A stretch of 64,000 nt of DNA from Agrobacterium tumefaciens (GCF_013318015.2 NZ_CP115841.1:1612001-1676000); one strand, 5' to 3'; positions 7,370-16,314 are shown, counted from the stretch's first letter. The notes: a model not told the origin generated them from the sequence alone. Numbers and translations: made by a program.

Positions 7370-9163
7370 TCAGACTAGCTGACGGCCCTTGGCATCGATG
7401 GCGTTGGCAACAGCTTCATCCGTCGCCTCATCCGGCAACAGCATCTCGTTATGGGCTTTACCAGATGGGATCATCGGGAAGCAATTGGCGAGATTGGCAA
7501 CGCGGCAATCGAAGATGACCGGCCTGTTGACCGCAATCATCTCGGCGATCTTGTCGTCCAGTTCCTTCGGATCGTCGCAATACATGCCAACCGCGCCATA
7601 GGCTTCCGCCAGTTTGACGAAGTCAGGCATGGCTTCGGTATAGGAGTTGGACAGGCGGTTGCCGTGCAGCAACTGCTGCCACTGCCGCACCATGCCCATA
7701 TACTGGTTGTTGAGGATGAAAATCTTCACCGGCAGACCGTACTGGATGGCGCAGGACATTTCCTGAATGCACATCTGGATCGAGGCATCACCGGCAATGT
7801 CGATAACCAGTGCTTCCGGATGTGCGACCTGAACGCCGATAGCTGCCGGCAGGCCGTATCCCATGGTACCGAGACCGCCCGAGGTCATCCAGTGGTTCGG
7901 CTCCTCGAAGCCGAAGAACTGCGCCGCCCACATCTGGTGCTGGCCAACTTCGGTGGTGATGAAGGTCTCCCGCCCCTTCGATGCCTCGTAAAGACGCTGC
8001 AATGCATATTGCGGCATGATGACATCGTTGGAATTCTTGTAGGCAAAGGAGTTGCGGGCGCGCCAGCGCTCGATCTGCAGCCACCAGTCCGCGGTCTGCG
8101 TTTTTTCCGGCTTTTTCGGCAAAGCGCGCCACAGGCGAACCATATCTTCCAGAACATGGCTGACGTCGCCAATGATCGGAACGTCGACGCGTACGGTCTT
8201 GTTGATCGAGGACGGATCGATATCGACGTGAATCTTCTTGGAATTCGGCGAAAACGCATTCAGGCGTCCGGTAATACGGTCGTCGAAACGTGCGCCGATG
8301 CAGACCAGCACGTCGCAATCATGCATTGTCATATTGGCTTCGTATGAACCGTGCATGCCCAGCATGCCGAGCCAGTTCTTGCCGGAAGCCGGATAGGCGC
8401 CGAGACCCATCAGCGTCGAGGTGATCGGGAAACCGGTCAGCTCTACCAGTTCGCGCAGCAGCCGTGTCGCTTCCGGGCCGGAGTTGATGACACCGCCACC
8501 GGTATAGAAAACCGGCTTCTTTGCCTTAGACATCAATTCGATGGCCGCGTGAATGGCGTTGAGATCGCCCTGAACCTTCGGCTTGTAGCTCTTCTGCTGA
8601 ATGGCGGCGGAAGGCGGCGTATAGGTGCCGGTGGCGAACTGGATGTCCTTCGGAATATCGACAACGACGGGGCCGGGACGACCGGTCTGTGCGATGCGGA
8701 AGGCCTCATGGATGATGCCCGCCAGTTCGTTGACGTCCTTTACCAGCCAGTTGTGCTTGGTGCAGGGGCGCGTAATGCCGACGGTATCGCATTCCTGAAA
8801 TGCGTCGGAGCCGATCAGCGATGTCGGAACCTGGCCGGAGAGGCAGACGAGCGGAATGGAATCCATCAGCGCATCCTGCAGCGGGGTGACCGCATTGGTG
8901 GCGCCGGGGCCGGAGGTAACGAGCATGACACCGACCTTGCCGGTGGAGCGGGCATAACCTTCGGCAGCATGGCCGGCACCCTGCTCGTGACGTACGAGAA
9001 TATGCTGAATGTCTTCCTGCTGGAAAATCTCGTCGTAGATCGGAAGCACGGCACCACCAGGATAACCGAAGATGTGCTCGACGCCGTTGTCCTTCAGCGC
9101 CTTCAGAACAATCTCCGCACCTGTCATGCTATTGCTGTTTTCCGTATTATCCTTATCCGTCAT
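7370..9163 (-). CDS. ilvI: Acetolactate synthase large (catalytic) subunit
   Basis: This roughly 597-residue ThDP enzyme condenses pyruvate to acetolactate, or pyruvate plus 2-ketobutyrate to acetohydroxybutyrate. Visible are the N-terminal pyrimidine-binding domain with GYPGGAVLPIYDEI and catalytic Glu in LVRHEQGAGHAAEGYARSTGKVG, a central domain with GARFDDRITG, and the C-terminal ThDP/Mg motif GDASIQMCIQEM through ILNNQYMGMVRQWQ. I chose Met at 9163; the frame continues up to 9226, directly after a terminator hairpin, and Met at 9127 is also possible. Expression is probably set by the leader peptide attenuator at 9227-9338. Confidence 0.95.
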   Translation of the reverse strand: MTDKDNTENSNSMTGAEIVLKALKDNGVEHIFGYPGGAVLPIYDEIFQQEDIQHILVRHEQGAGHAAEGYARSTGKVGVMLVTSGPGATNAVTPLQDALMDSIPLVCLSGQVPTSLIGSDAFQECDTVGITRPCTKHNWLVKDVNELAGIIHEAFRIAQTGRPGPVVVDIPKDIQFATGTYTPPSAAIQQKSYKPKVQGDLNAIHAAIELMSKAKKPVFYTGGGVINSGPEATRLLRELVELTGFPITSTLMGLGAYPASGKNWLGMLGMHGSYEANMTMHDCDVLVCIGARFDDRITGRLNAFSPNSKKIHVDIDPSSINKTVRVDVPIIGDVSHVLEDMVRLWRALPKKPEKTQTADWWLQIERWRARNSFAYKNSNDVIMPQYALQRLYEASKGRETFITTEVGQHQMWAAQFFGFEEPNHWMTSGGLGTMGYGLPAAIGVQVAHPEALVIDIAGDASIQMCIQEMSCAIQYGLPVKIFILNNQYMGMVRQWQQLLHGNRLSNSYTEAMPDFVKLAEAYGAVGMYCDDPKELDDKIAEMIAVNRPVIFDCRVANLANCFPMIPSGKAHNEMLLPDEATDEAVANAIDAKGRQLV

Positions 9164-9226
9164 TGCCTGTTTCCATCCCGCTTTGGCTTTGGATATCGAG
9201 GAGCCCGAGGGCCTGTTTGAAGACAT

Positions 9227-9338
9227 AAAAAAAGGCCCCTAGAGGAGCCTCGTTCAGCGCATGGGTGCTTTCGCCGGATGGTTATACCATCCTGCCCATG
9301 CGCCGTCCCACCACGATAAGTACGTTAAGATTTTTCAT
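9227..9338 (-). promoter_or_regulatory. ilv leader transcript with ribosome-mediated attenuator
   Basis: Reading the minus strand from 9338, an 18-codon leader peptide rich in Leu/Val/Ile codons is followed by nested hairpins. An outer 9-bp stem pairs GCGCATGGG (9303-9295) with CCCATGCGC (9265-9257). A perfect inner hairpin GGATGGT-ATA-ACCATCC spans 9292-9276 and contains the leader stop. A terminator follows: AGGCTCC-TCTA-GGGGCCT (9250-9233) with a run of seven T ending at 9227. This is the standard architecture of amino-acid attenuators: ribosome stalling at the Leu/Val/Ile codons would cover the 5' arm of the outer stem. I could not identify the exact antiterminator pairing. Confidence 0.88.
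9282..9338 (-). CDS. ilv leader peptide
   Basis: An 18-codon frame reads MKNLNVLIVVGRRMGRMV and stops with TAA. Codons 4-10 are Leu-Asn-Val-Leu-Ile-Val-Val, the end products of the pathway encoded downstream. No Shine-Dalgarno sequence precedes the ATG, and the candidate -10 box is only 8 bases upstream, so the message may be leaderless. This peptide would act by being translated rather than as a stable protein. Confidence 0.85.
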   Translation of the reverse strand: MKNLNVLIVVGRRMGRMV

Positions 9339-9346
9339 GGGCCGGA

Positions 9347-9375
9347 GTGTTAGCCAGAAAAGCGCCAGTCGTCAA
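9347..9375 (-). promoter_or_regulatory. Candidate promoter of the ilv leader
   Basis: TTGACG (9375-9370) and TAACAC (9352-9347) are separated by 17 bases on the minus strand. The -35 fits well; the -10 is weak (3 of 6). Transcription would begin at about 9338-9341, on or next to the leader ATG. The rest of the 9339-9577 gap separates this from the divergent HerA-like gene and shows nothing else I can assign. Confidence 0.5.
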
Positions 9376-9577
9376 CGCATATTGCGGAAAAAATCGGCGT
9401 CGGCTTCTTTTATTACCCGTAAGGCACCATGGACGAAATTTTCGAACGCAACAGATACACAGGTTGTTAAATATAATCTTTTACAATCAAAGATGCAGAT
9501 AATGCCCGAACCACCGCGATCATCCGCATGTACCGGGATAAGACGTGAATAGTGACGAGTTTCATAGAGCGTCCCGC

Positions 9578-11551
9578 ATGGACGAAAACGAACGGCGATC
9601 CGGCCAGCAGCCGGCTAACCGCATGCTCGGCCGCGTCATCGCCTGTGATGGCGCCCATGCGACAATCGCCGCAGAAACGGAAATCGGCTCAACCGATGTC
9701 GCGCAGCTCTGGTCCGTCGGACGCCTGATCTCGATCGAAATGGGAACGAGCCGCGTCGCCGCACTGGTATACGCCATGCGCACGGGCGAAGAACACTGGT
9801 CGTCGGACAAGCCGAACCGGCTGCTGATCGACGTGGAACTCGTTGGCGAAGTCTACCGCACCGAAGATGGCAGCGAACGTTTTTCCACCGGCATTTCCCG
9901 TTACCCCTACCTGGGCGCGGTCGCGCATCGCATCCGCACGGGAGACCTTTCCAAGATCTATGACAGCGGCAAGCGAGACACATGCGTCATTGGTAAGCTG
10001 ACGCAGGACGACACGATTGGCGCGGCCATCAACATCCAGCAGATGCTGGCGAAACATTTCGCCGTCGTCGGCTCGACGGGCGTGGGCAAAACCACCGCCG
10101 TCTCCCTTCTTCTGAACAAGGCGATCGAGACGGACCCGAAGCTGCGTGTCCTCATTCTCGATCCGCACAATGAATTTGCGGCCGCCTTTCCCGATCATTC
10201 TGTCGTCATCGACACCGACACGCTCGACCTTCCCTTCTGGCTGATGCGCCTTGAAGAATTCGCGGAAGTGATTTTCCGCGGACGCAAGCCCGTACCGGAA
10301 GAGATGGACGTCCTTCGCGACATCATTCCGGAAGCGAAAAAGGCATTTCGCGGCACAGATGGCTCCGCCGTTCGCCGCACGTCCGACAAGAGCGCGATCA
10401 CGCCCGACACGCCGGTGCCTTACCGCATGGCCGATATTCTCGCCCTCATCGACGAGCGCATCGGGCGGCTGGAAGGGCGCGGCGAAAAGCCGACCCTGCG
10501 ATCCCTCAAGGGCCGCATCCTCTCGGCCATCAACGATACGCGCTATAACTTCATGTTCTCCAGCAATACGATCAGCGACACCATTCTGGAAACGGTGGCG
10601 CATATCTTCCGTATTCCAGGAGAAGGCAAGCCGATTTCGGTTTTCCAGCTGTCCGGCATCCCCTCGGAAGTGGTGAACTCGGTCGTCTCCGTCCTTTGCC
10701 GTATGTCCTTCGAACTCGCGGTGCTGGCGCGCGGCTCGCTTCATATGCTTGTCGTCTGCGAAGAAGCGCACCGTTATGTTCCCGCCGACCCTGAGCGCGG
10801 ATTTTTCCCGACCCGGCAGGCGATCGCGCAGATCGCCAAGGAAGGCCGCAAATACGGTATTTCGCTTGGCGTCATCAGCCAGCGTCCGAGTGAGCTGGAC
10901 CAGACCATCCTGTCGCAGTGCTCGACCGTTTTTGCCATGCGGCTGACGAACGAGATCGACCAGAAGATCATTCTGTCCGCCGTACCGAACGCCTCAACCT
11001 CGACCACCAGTTTCCTCTCGTCCATCGGCAATGGCGAGGCAATCGCCTTTGGCGAGGCGGTGGGCGTACCGATGCGCATGCGCTTCGACCGCGTCTCCAC
11101 GGCAAAATTGCCGAAGGCAAACGGCGCAGTCAGCCATACGCCCCACGAAACGCCCGATACAGTCGATCTGAACACCATCGTCAGCCGCATGCGCGCGGTA
11201 GCCAAGCCGGTCATCACCGGCTTCCAGCAAAGCGTCGAAGCGGCCTTCTCCGATATGCAGGAACCGATGTCAGCTCCCAGGGAAGCGGACGACGTCGATC
11301 GCTGGAAACGCGAACTGGGGACGGCGGCGACAGAAGGATACGAACCCTACCGCCCCGACATGCTGCCCGGACGCACAACCCTCGCGCCACAGTCGCCCGC
11401 AACGGTAACGGATACCAGCGCTGTCAACGAATTGCGCAAAGTCGGCTTCCAGATGCAGGCACAAAGTGGCCCGCCTCCATCAGAGACACGCCCTTCACTG
11501 CGGGAGAGCCTGATGAAAAAGCCGCTAGGCAGCCTTTACCGCAAGGACTGA
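9578..11551 (+). CDS. HerA-like / DUF87 ATPase
   Basis: This roughly 657-residue protein has an N-terminal beta-barrel-like (HAS) segment (MLGRVIACDGAHATIAAETEIGSTDVAQLWSVGRLISIEMG) and Walker A GSTGVGKTT at about residues 165-173. The Walker B region is MLVVCEEAHRYVP, with QIAKEGRKYGISLGVISQRPSELDQTILSQC after it, as in HerA/FtsK-type hexameric translocases. The last 130 residues look disordered. In archaea HerA works with the NurA nuclease; no nuclease neighbour is seen here. The DNA-translocase role is inferred from family. It is divergent from the ilv leader and convergent with miaA, apparently a single-gene unit. Confidence 0.85.
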   Translation: MDENERRSGQQPANRMLGRVIACDGAHATIAAETEIGSTDVAQLWSVGRLISIEMGTSRVAALVYAMRTGEEHWSSDKPNRLLIDVELVGEVYRTEDGSERFSTGISRYPYLGAVAHRIRTGDLSKIYDSGKRDTCVIGKLTQDDTIGAAINIQQMLAKHFAVVGSTGVGKTTAVSLLLNKAIETDPKLRVLILDPHNEFAAAFPDHSVVIDTDTLDLPFWLMRLEEFAEVIFRGRKPVPEEMDVLRDIIPEAKKAFRGTDGSAVRRTSDKSAITPDTPVPYRMADILALIDERIGRLEGRGEKPTLRSLKGRILSAINDTRYNFMFSSNTISDTILETVAHIFRIPGEGKPISVFQLSGIPSEVVNSVVSVLCRMSFELAVLARGSLHMLVVCEEAHRYVPADPERGFFPTRQAIAQIAKEGRKYGISLGVISQRPSELDQTILSQCSTVFAMRLTNEIDQKIILSAVPNASTSTTSFLSSIGNGEAIAFGEAVGVPMRMRFDRVSTAKLPKANGAVSHTPHETPDTVDLNTIVSRMRAVAKPVITGFQQSVEAAFSDMQEPMSAPREADDVDRWKRELGTAATEGYEPYRPDMLPGRTTLAPQSPATVTDTSAVNELRKVGFQMQAQSGPPPSETRPSLRESLMKKPLGSLYRKD

Positions 11552-11560
11552 GCGCGGCCC

Positions 11561-12457
11561 CTACGGCTGGATACGTGCCCAGTCCGGCCCCATCTGGTTG
11601 CGGAACCAGGTCATCTGCCGCTTGGCATATTGGCGGGTCGCGGCCGCCGATTTTTCGATGACCTCTGCCTCACTCATACCGCCAGCCAGCATATCGGCGA
11701 TCTGGGAAACGCCGATCGCCTTCATCGCTGTGGCGTCAGGCGCAAGTTTCAGGGCGAGAAGAGCCTTCACCTCTTCCACAGCACCACTCTCCATCATGGT
11801 TTCGAACCGCCGATTGATGCGGTCGTGCAGCACGGGCCGTTCCGGCAGGACCACGAATTTCTCCGCTCGGTCCGGATCAACTATCATCGGACCACTGGCT
11901 TTTTGGAACTCCATGATCGACTTTCCGGTCGCCTCCATGACCTCCAGTGCCCGGACGATCCGCTGGCCGTCCCCCGGCTGAAGCCCCTGCGCCATCAAGG
12001 GATCGCACCGCGACAGCTCCGCGTGCAGGACCATTGACCCCTCTTCGATCAGCAGGGCGCGCAGCCTCTCGCGTATGTCGTCAGGAATGGCGGGCATATC
12101 GGACAAGCCGCCCGTCAGTGCCTTGAAATAAAGCCCCGTACCGCCAACGATGACCGGAAAACGCTGCTGCCTACGCAAATCCACAAGCAGGGCGGAAATG
12201 TCCCGCAGCCATTCACCCGTTGAGTAGGAACTGCTTGCCGGCACATGGCCGTATAGCAGATGTGGCACGCCTGCCATTTCTTCCTCGGATGGCCGGGCGG
12301 TCAGCACCCGCAGCGTGTCATAAACCTGCATGCTGTCGGCATTGATCACGACACCGTTCCGCTCCCGCGCCATACGAAGCGCAAGCGCGGACTTGCCGCT
12401 TGCCGTCGGGCCGGTTATCAGGATCGCATCAAAATTCTCATCAAGGTTTTTCATCAT
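11561..12457 (-). CDS. miaA: tRNA dimethylallyltransferase
   Basis: This enzyme of about 298 residues transfers a dimethylallyl group to A37 of tRNAs reading UNN codons. The P-loop is ILITGPTASGKSALAL near residue 14. It is followed by INADSMQVYDTLRVLTARPS, the conserved GGTGLYFKALTGGLSDMP and the C-terminal RQYAKRQMTWFRNQ. Two adjacent ATGs (12457 and 12454) can serve as start; I list the first. Both overlap or abut the serB start codon on the other strand, so each gene's leader must lie inside the other gene. It converges with the HerA-like gene, with only 9 bases between the stops. Confidence 0.95.
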   Translation of the reverse strand: MMKNLDENFDAILITGPTASGKSALALRMARERNGVVINADSMQVYDTLRVLTARPSEEEMAGVPHLLYGHVPASSSYSTGEWLRDISALLVDLRRQQRFPVIVGGTGLYFKALTGGLSDMPAIPDDIRERLRALLIEEGSMVLHAELSRCDPLMAQGLQPGDGQRIVRALEVMEATGKSIMEFQKASGPMIVDPDRAEKFVVLPERPVLHDRINRRFETMMESGAVEEVKALLALKLAPDATAMKAIGVSQIADMLAGGMSEAEVIEKSAAATRQYAKRQMTWFRNQMGPDWARIQP

Positions 12458-13346
12458 GGCTTTCGTTGCCACGCTTATCGCCAATCCGTCAAATCCTGTT
12501 CTGACACCGGCCCTCGGCGAAGCGGCCGCCACTGCCGTAAACGCATCCGGTCTCTACTGGCTGGCCGATGGCATCGCCTGCGATATTGCCCTGCCCTCTG
12601 GCACCGATGCCGAACAGGCACGTGACGCGATTGCCGGCGTGCTTTCGGGCCAGCCGATCGATATCGTCGTTCAGGAACAGGACAAGCGCCGCAAGAAGCT
12701 TCTGATCGCCGATATGGATTCGACCATGATCGGTCAGGAATGCATCGACGAGCTGGCCGCCGAAGTGGGATTGAAGGACAAGGTTTCCACGATTACCGCC
12801 CGCGCCATGAATGGCGAAATCGCTTTTGAGCCGGCGCTCCGCGAGCGCGTGGCGCTGCTGAAGGGCCTGCCGGTCTCCGTCATCGATGACGTCATTGAAA
12901 AGCGCATCACGCTGACATCAGGCGGCAAGGAGCTGATCGCCACCATGAAGGCGAAAGGTTACTATACCGCCCTCGTTTCCGGCGGTTTCACGGTCTTCAC
13001 CAGCCGGGTGGCTGCGATGCTGGGATTTGATGAGAACCGCGCGAATCTTCTCGGCGAGGCCGATGGCCAGTTGGATGGCACCGTTGCCGAACCGATCCTC
13101 GGCAAACAGGCCAAGGTGGATGCGCTGAACGATATCGCCGCAAAGCTCGGCATCTCGCCGGACGAGGCAATGGCGGTCGGCGATGGCGCCAACGATCTCG
13201 GCATGCTGCATCTGGCCGGCGCGGGCGTTGCCCTGCACGCCAAGCCCGCCGTCGCCGCCGAGGCGCAGATGCGCATCGACCATGGCGACCTGACCGCACT
13301 CCTTTACATTCAGGGTTACCGCAAGACGGATTTTGTCGTTCCATGA
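12456..13346 (+). CDS. serB: Phosphoserine phosphatase
   Basis: This 296-residue HAD-superfamily enzyme performs the last step of serine synthesis. The nucleophile motif is IADMDSTMIGQEC (Asp86 and Asp88), motif II is LVSGGFTVFTSRVA, and motif IV is VGDGANDLGML. An N-terminal segment of about 80 residues precedes the HAD core, as in SerB. The start at 12456 gives the usual SerB N-terminus; the frame upstream lies inside miaA. The 3' end overlaps the acetyltransferase gene by four bases. Confidence 0.95.
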   Translation: MAFVATLIANPSNPVLTPALGEAAATAVNASGLYWLADGIACDIALPSGTDAEQARDAIAGVLSGQPIDIVVQEQDKRRKKLLIADMDSTMIGQECIDELAAEVGLKDKVSTITARAMNGEIAFEPALRERVALLKGLPVSVIDDVIEKRITLTSGGKELIATMKAKGYYTALVSGGFTVFTSRVAAMLGFDENRANLLGEADGQLDGTVAEPILGKQAKVDALNDIAAKLGISPDEAMAVGDGANDLGMLHLAGAGVALHAKPAVAAEAQMRIDHGDLTALLYIQGYRKTDFVVP

Positions 13347-13906
13347 TCATCCGCGAAACATCAAGGCTCATTCTGCGCGAGTGGAAGGAGAGCGACCGCA
13401 ATCTGTTCCGCGAAATCAACGCCGACGAAAAGGTCATGGAATTTTTTCCCTTCCGCCGCAGCCATGCGGAAGCGGATGCGGTTCTCGAAACCATCAACGG
13501 CATGATCCGCGGCAGCTTCTACGCCATGGAACTGCGCGAAACCGGTGAGGTTATGGGATTTTGCGGCATATCGCCGGTCATGAACCTCGATCCGCCCTTC
13601 CCGCTCGGAACCATGGAAATCGGCTGGCGGCTCGCCACCCGCTTCTGGGGTCACGGCTATGTCACCGAGGCCGCGCAATCGCTGCTCGTCATGGCTTTTG
13701 ACGAAAAGGAAACGCCGGAAATCGTCTCCTTTGCCGTCCATGACAACCAGCGTTCGACGCGGGTGATGGAACGTATCGGCCTCAAGCGTGACCCGTCACG
13801 AGACTTCGACCACCCGCGCGTCCCGGAAGACACCCATCCGCATCTGCGCCCGCATGTGACCTATGCGCTGACGCTCGCGGAGTGGCGGGAACGACGAGCG
13901 CAGTAG
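13343..13906 (+). CDS. GNAT-family N-acetyltransferase (RimJ/RimL type)
   Basis: This 187-residue protein has the GNAT pattern of the RimJ/RimL subgroup: TSRLILREWKESDRNLFREINADEKVMEFFP, IGWRLATRFWGHGYVTEAAQSLL (acetyl-CoA binding region, with a modified Q/RxxGxG/A loop) and FAVHDNQRSTRVMERIGLKRD. The acceptor is unknown; relatives acetylate protein N-termini or small molecules. It is translationally coupled to serB through an ATGA overlap. Confidence 0.88.
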   Translation: MIIRETSRLILREWKESDRNLFREINADEKVMEFFPFRRSHAEADAVLETINGMIRGSFYAMELRETGEVMGFCGISPVMNLDPPFPLGTMEIGWRLATRFWGHGYVTEAAQSLLVMAFDEKETPEIVSFAVHDNQRSTRVMERIGLKRDPSRDFDHPRVPEDTHPHLRPHVTYALTLAEWRERRAQ

Positions 13907-13930
13907 CGCCCTCGTCCGCCAGTTCGGCAA

Positions 13931-14680
13931 TTACTTCACCGCCGCATTTCCGCCGTCGGCAAACAGGGCCGATCCGGCAACAAAGCTCGACATGGGGCTG
14001 GAGAGAAAAAGGGCGGCCTGCGCCAGTTCCTCCGGTTCCGCAATGCGCTTCATCGCATGCAGCCCCGCAGCCCACTCCTTCTGGGCCGCATCTCCCGCCA
14101 TCGGCGTATCGACTCCGCCGGGAAGCAGTGCATTGGCGCGAATTCCCTTGAAGGCGTAGTCGGCAGTAATGCCCTTCACCAGCCCCATCAGCGCCGCCTT
14201 GGCGGTGCCATAGGCTGCCATGCCGGGTATGCCGGCGCTGGTGCCGACGAAGCTGGAGATGAAGACGACCGAACCTCCTCCCCGCTTCAACATCGCAGGG
14301 ATCTGGCTGCGCACGCCGAGAAATGCGGAAGTGAGGTTGGCGGTGATCACGTGATCCCATTCCTCTACCGAAATCTCCGCAAGCGGTTTTGTTGCCCCAA
14401 CGGCACCGGCATTGTTGACGGCGATATCGAGACCGCCAAAGACGGTCGTGGCCGCATCCGTCAGACGGGCATGGGTTTCCGCAACTGTGACGTCACCCGC
14501 CACGGGGTGAACACGACCGCCGGCCTGGCGAATGGCGGAAGCCACGTCCTCGAGTGCTTCGGCACCACGCGCGTTGATAATGACGGCCGCGCCCTGTTCG
14601 GCAAACAGCCTTGCCGTCGCCCGGCCGATGCCGGATGACGCGCCAGTGATGATCGCAACCTTGTTTTCCAATAATTTCAT
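13931..14680 (-). CDS. SDR-family oxidoreductase (FabG-like)
   Basis: This classical short-chain dehydrogenase of about 249 residues has the cofactor motif ITGASSGIGRATA, the NNAG motif, a catalytic Ser in FISSFVG, YxxxK as AAYGTAKAALMGLVKG, and the C-terminal LFADGGNAA. The start at Met 14680 follows a GGAGG-type site; an upstream in-frame Met at 14722 lacks one. The substrate is unknown. It is followed downstream, convergently, by the acetyltransferase gene. Confidence 0.92.
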   Translation of the reverse strand: MKLLENKVAIITGASSGIGRATARLFAEQGAAVIINARGAEALEDVASAIRQAGGRVHPVAGDVTVAETHARLTDAATTVFGGLDIAVNNAGAVGATKPLAEISVEEWDHVITANLTSAFLGVRSQIPAMLKRGGGSVVFISSFVGTSAGIPGMAAYGTAKAALMGLVKGITADYAFKGIRANALLPGGVDTPMAGDAAQKEWAAGLHAMKRIAEPEELAQAALFLSSPMSSFVAGSALFADGGNAAVK

Positions 14681-14769
14681 ATCCTTGGCCTCCTTTGCCG
14701 GAGACCGAGGAATAGAGAGCAAGCCAAACCACAGCCACCCGATTCCTGCCGAACCGGGCGAAAGAAGCT

Positions 14770-16314
14770 TTACTCCAGCGGCAGCGCCACGACGCGTAGA
14801 TTGCCCTGTGCATCGGCAACCATCATATGCGCATTCTTGCGACCCTCGGATTTCAGGCCGTTGACACGCACAAGCACGTCGCCCGGAACCTCCATGAAGT
14901 CCTGTCCGACCTCGACGATGACATCACCCGCCTTCATGCCCTTCTGTTCGGCCGGCGAACCCTGATCGACGCTGGCGACAAGCACGCCTTCGACGCTTTC
15001 GGCAATGCCCTTCTCCGTCCGCAACTCGTTGCTCAGCACTACGAGGTTCATGCCGAGCACGCGCTGCGGCGCTTCGCGCACCTCCGGCGTCTGGTCCTGC
15101 GCCTGATCGTCGGAACCGCCCTTGTCATCAGGCACGACCATGCCGCCGTCACCGTCCTCGGCCTGCGGATCGTCGGTTGCGGCCTTTTCATCAGGCGCAT
15201 CCTGCAACTGGCCAAGCTTTACCTTGACGGTCTCTTCCTTTCCGTCACGGAAGACCACGACATCGACTTCCTTGCCGACCGGGCTTTCCGCCACGATCCT
15301 CAAGAGGTCACGCATCTCGTGAATATCCTTGCCGTCGAATTTCAGCACGATATCGCCGGCCTGGATCGGGCCGTTTTCCACCGGGCCACCCTTGGCCACG
15401 CCGGAAATCAAGGCACCCTTTGCCGCTTCCATGCCAAGGCTTGCGGCCACGTCGTCGGTAACCGGCTGGACGCGCACGCCGAGCCAGCCACGGCGGGTTT
15501 CGCCGAATTGGATGAGCTGCTCGACGATATTCTGGGCGAGTTCCGTCGGAACCGCGAAACCGATGCCAATCGAACCGCCGCTCGGCGAAATGATCGCCGT
15601 ATTGATGCCGATCACCTCACCCTTCATGTTAAAGAGCGGACCGCCGGAATTGCCCTTGTTGATTGCAGCATCCGTCTGGATGAAGTTGTCATAGGGACCG
15701 GCATTGATGTTACGCCCGCGCGCGGAAACGACGCCGACAGTCAACGATCCACCGAGGCCGAAGGGATTGCCAACGGCCATGACCCAGTCACCGATGCGCA
15801 TGCTGCGCGAATCGCCGAACTTGACTGCCTTCAGCGGAGCCTTCGGCTCAACCTTCAAAACGGAAAGATCGGTCTTGGTATCAGTGCCGACCAGCGTTGC
15901 CTTCAGCTTCGAACCATTCGGGAAAATCACCTCGATGGCGTCTGCGCCCTCAATGACGTGATTGTTGGTGACGATGTAGCCAGCCGGATCGATAACGAAG
16001 CCGGATCCCAGCGAACTGACCTTGTCGCCGCCTTCCGGTTTCTGGTTGTCGAAATAATCCTTGAAGAACTCCTGGAAAGGCGAACCTTCCGGCAGTTTCG
16101 GCGGCACAGGCCCTTTGCCCTCGGTCTTGACGTTCTGCGACGTCGAAATATTCACCACCGCATCAAGAAGCGGTGCGGCAAGATCGGCGACCGATGCCGG
16201 CCCATGGCTCTGCGCCCATGCCGCAACCGGTGCCGAAAGGCTACCCGCCACAAGTGCGAAGCCCGCGACTGCGGCAATGCTGCTGCGAAAAGGCGAAAGA
16301 AGGGTCACGGCCAT
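14770..16314 (-). CDS. degP: DegP/HtrA-type periplasmic serine protease
   Basis: This 514-residue Do-family protease has an N-terminal signal peptide (about residues 1-35, ending PVAAWAQ). Its catalytic triad is His119 (TNNHV), Asp149 (TKTDLSVL) and Ser223 (GNSGGP). Two PDZ domains follow (about 285-375 and 430-510), separated by an acidic linker rich in Asp/Gly. The family degrades or refolds damaged envelope proteins. It lies downstream of hflK-hflC but after a terminator, so it probably has its own promoter. DegP, DegQ and MucD cannot be told apart from sequence alone. Confidence 0.93.
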   Translation of the reverse strand: MAVTLLSPFRSSIAAVAGFALVAGSLSAPVAAWAQSHGPASVADLAAPLLDAVVNISTSQNVKTEGKGPVPPKLPEGSPFQEFFKDYFDNQKPEGGDKVSSLGSGFVIDPAGYIVTNNHVIEGADAIEVIFPNGSKLKATLVGTDTKTDLSVLKVEPKAPLKAVKFGDSRSMRIGDWVMAVGNPFGLGGSLTVGVVSARGRNINAGPYDNFIQTDAAINKGNSGGPLFNMKGEVIGINTAIISPSGGSIGIGFAVPTELAQNIVEQLIQFGETRRGWLGVRVQPVTDDVAASLGMEAAKGALISGVAKGGPVENGPIQAGDIVLKFDGKDIHEMRDLLRIVAESPVGKEVDVVVFRDGKEETVKVKLGQLQDAPDEKAATDDPQAEDGDGGMVVPDDKGGSDDQAQDQTPEVREAPQRVLGMNLVVLSNELRTEKGIAESVEGVLVASVDQGSPAEQKGMKAGDVIVEVGQDFMEVPGDVLVRVNGLKSEGRKNAHMMVADAQGNLRVVALPLE

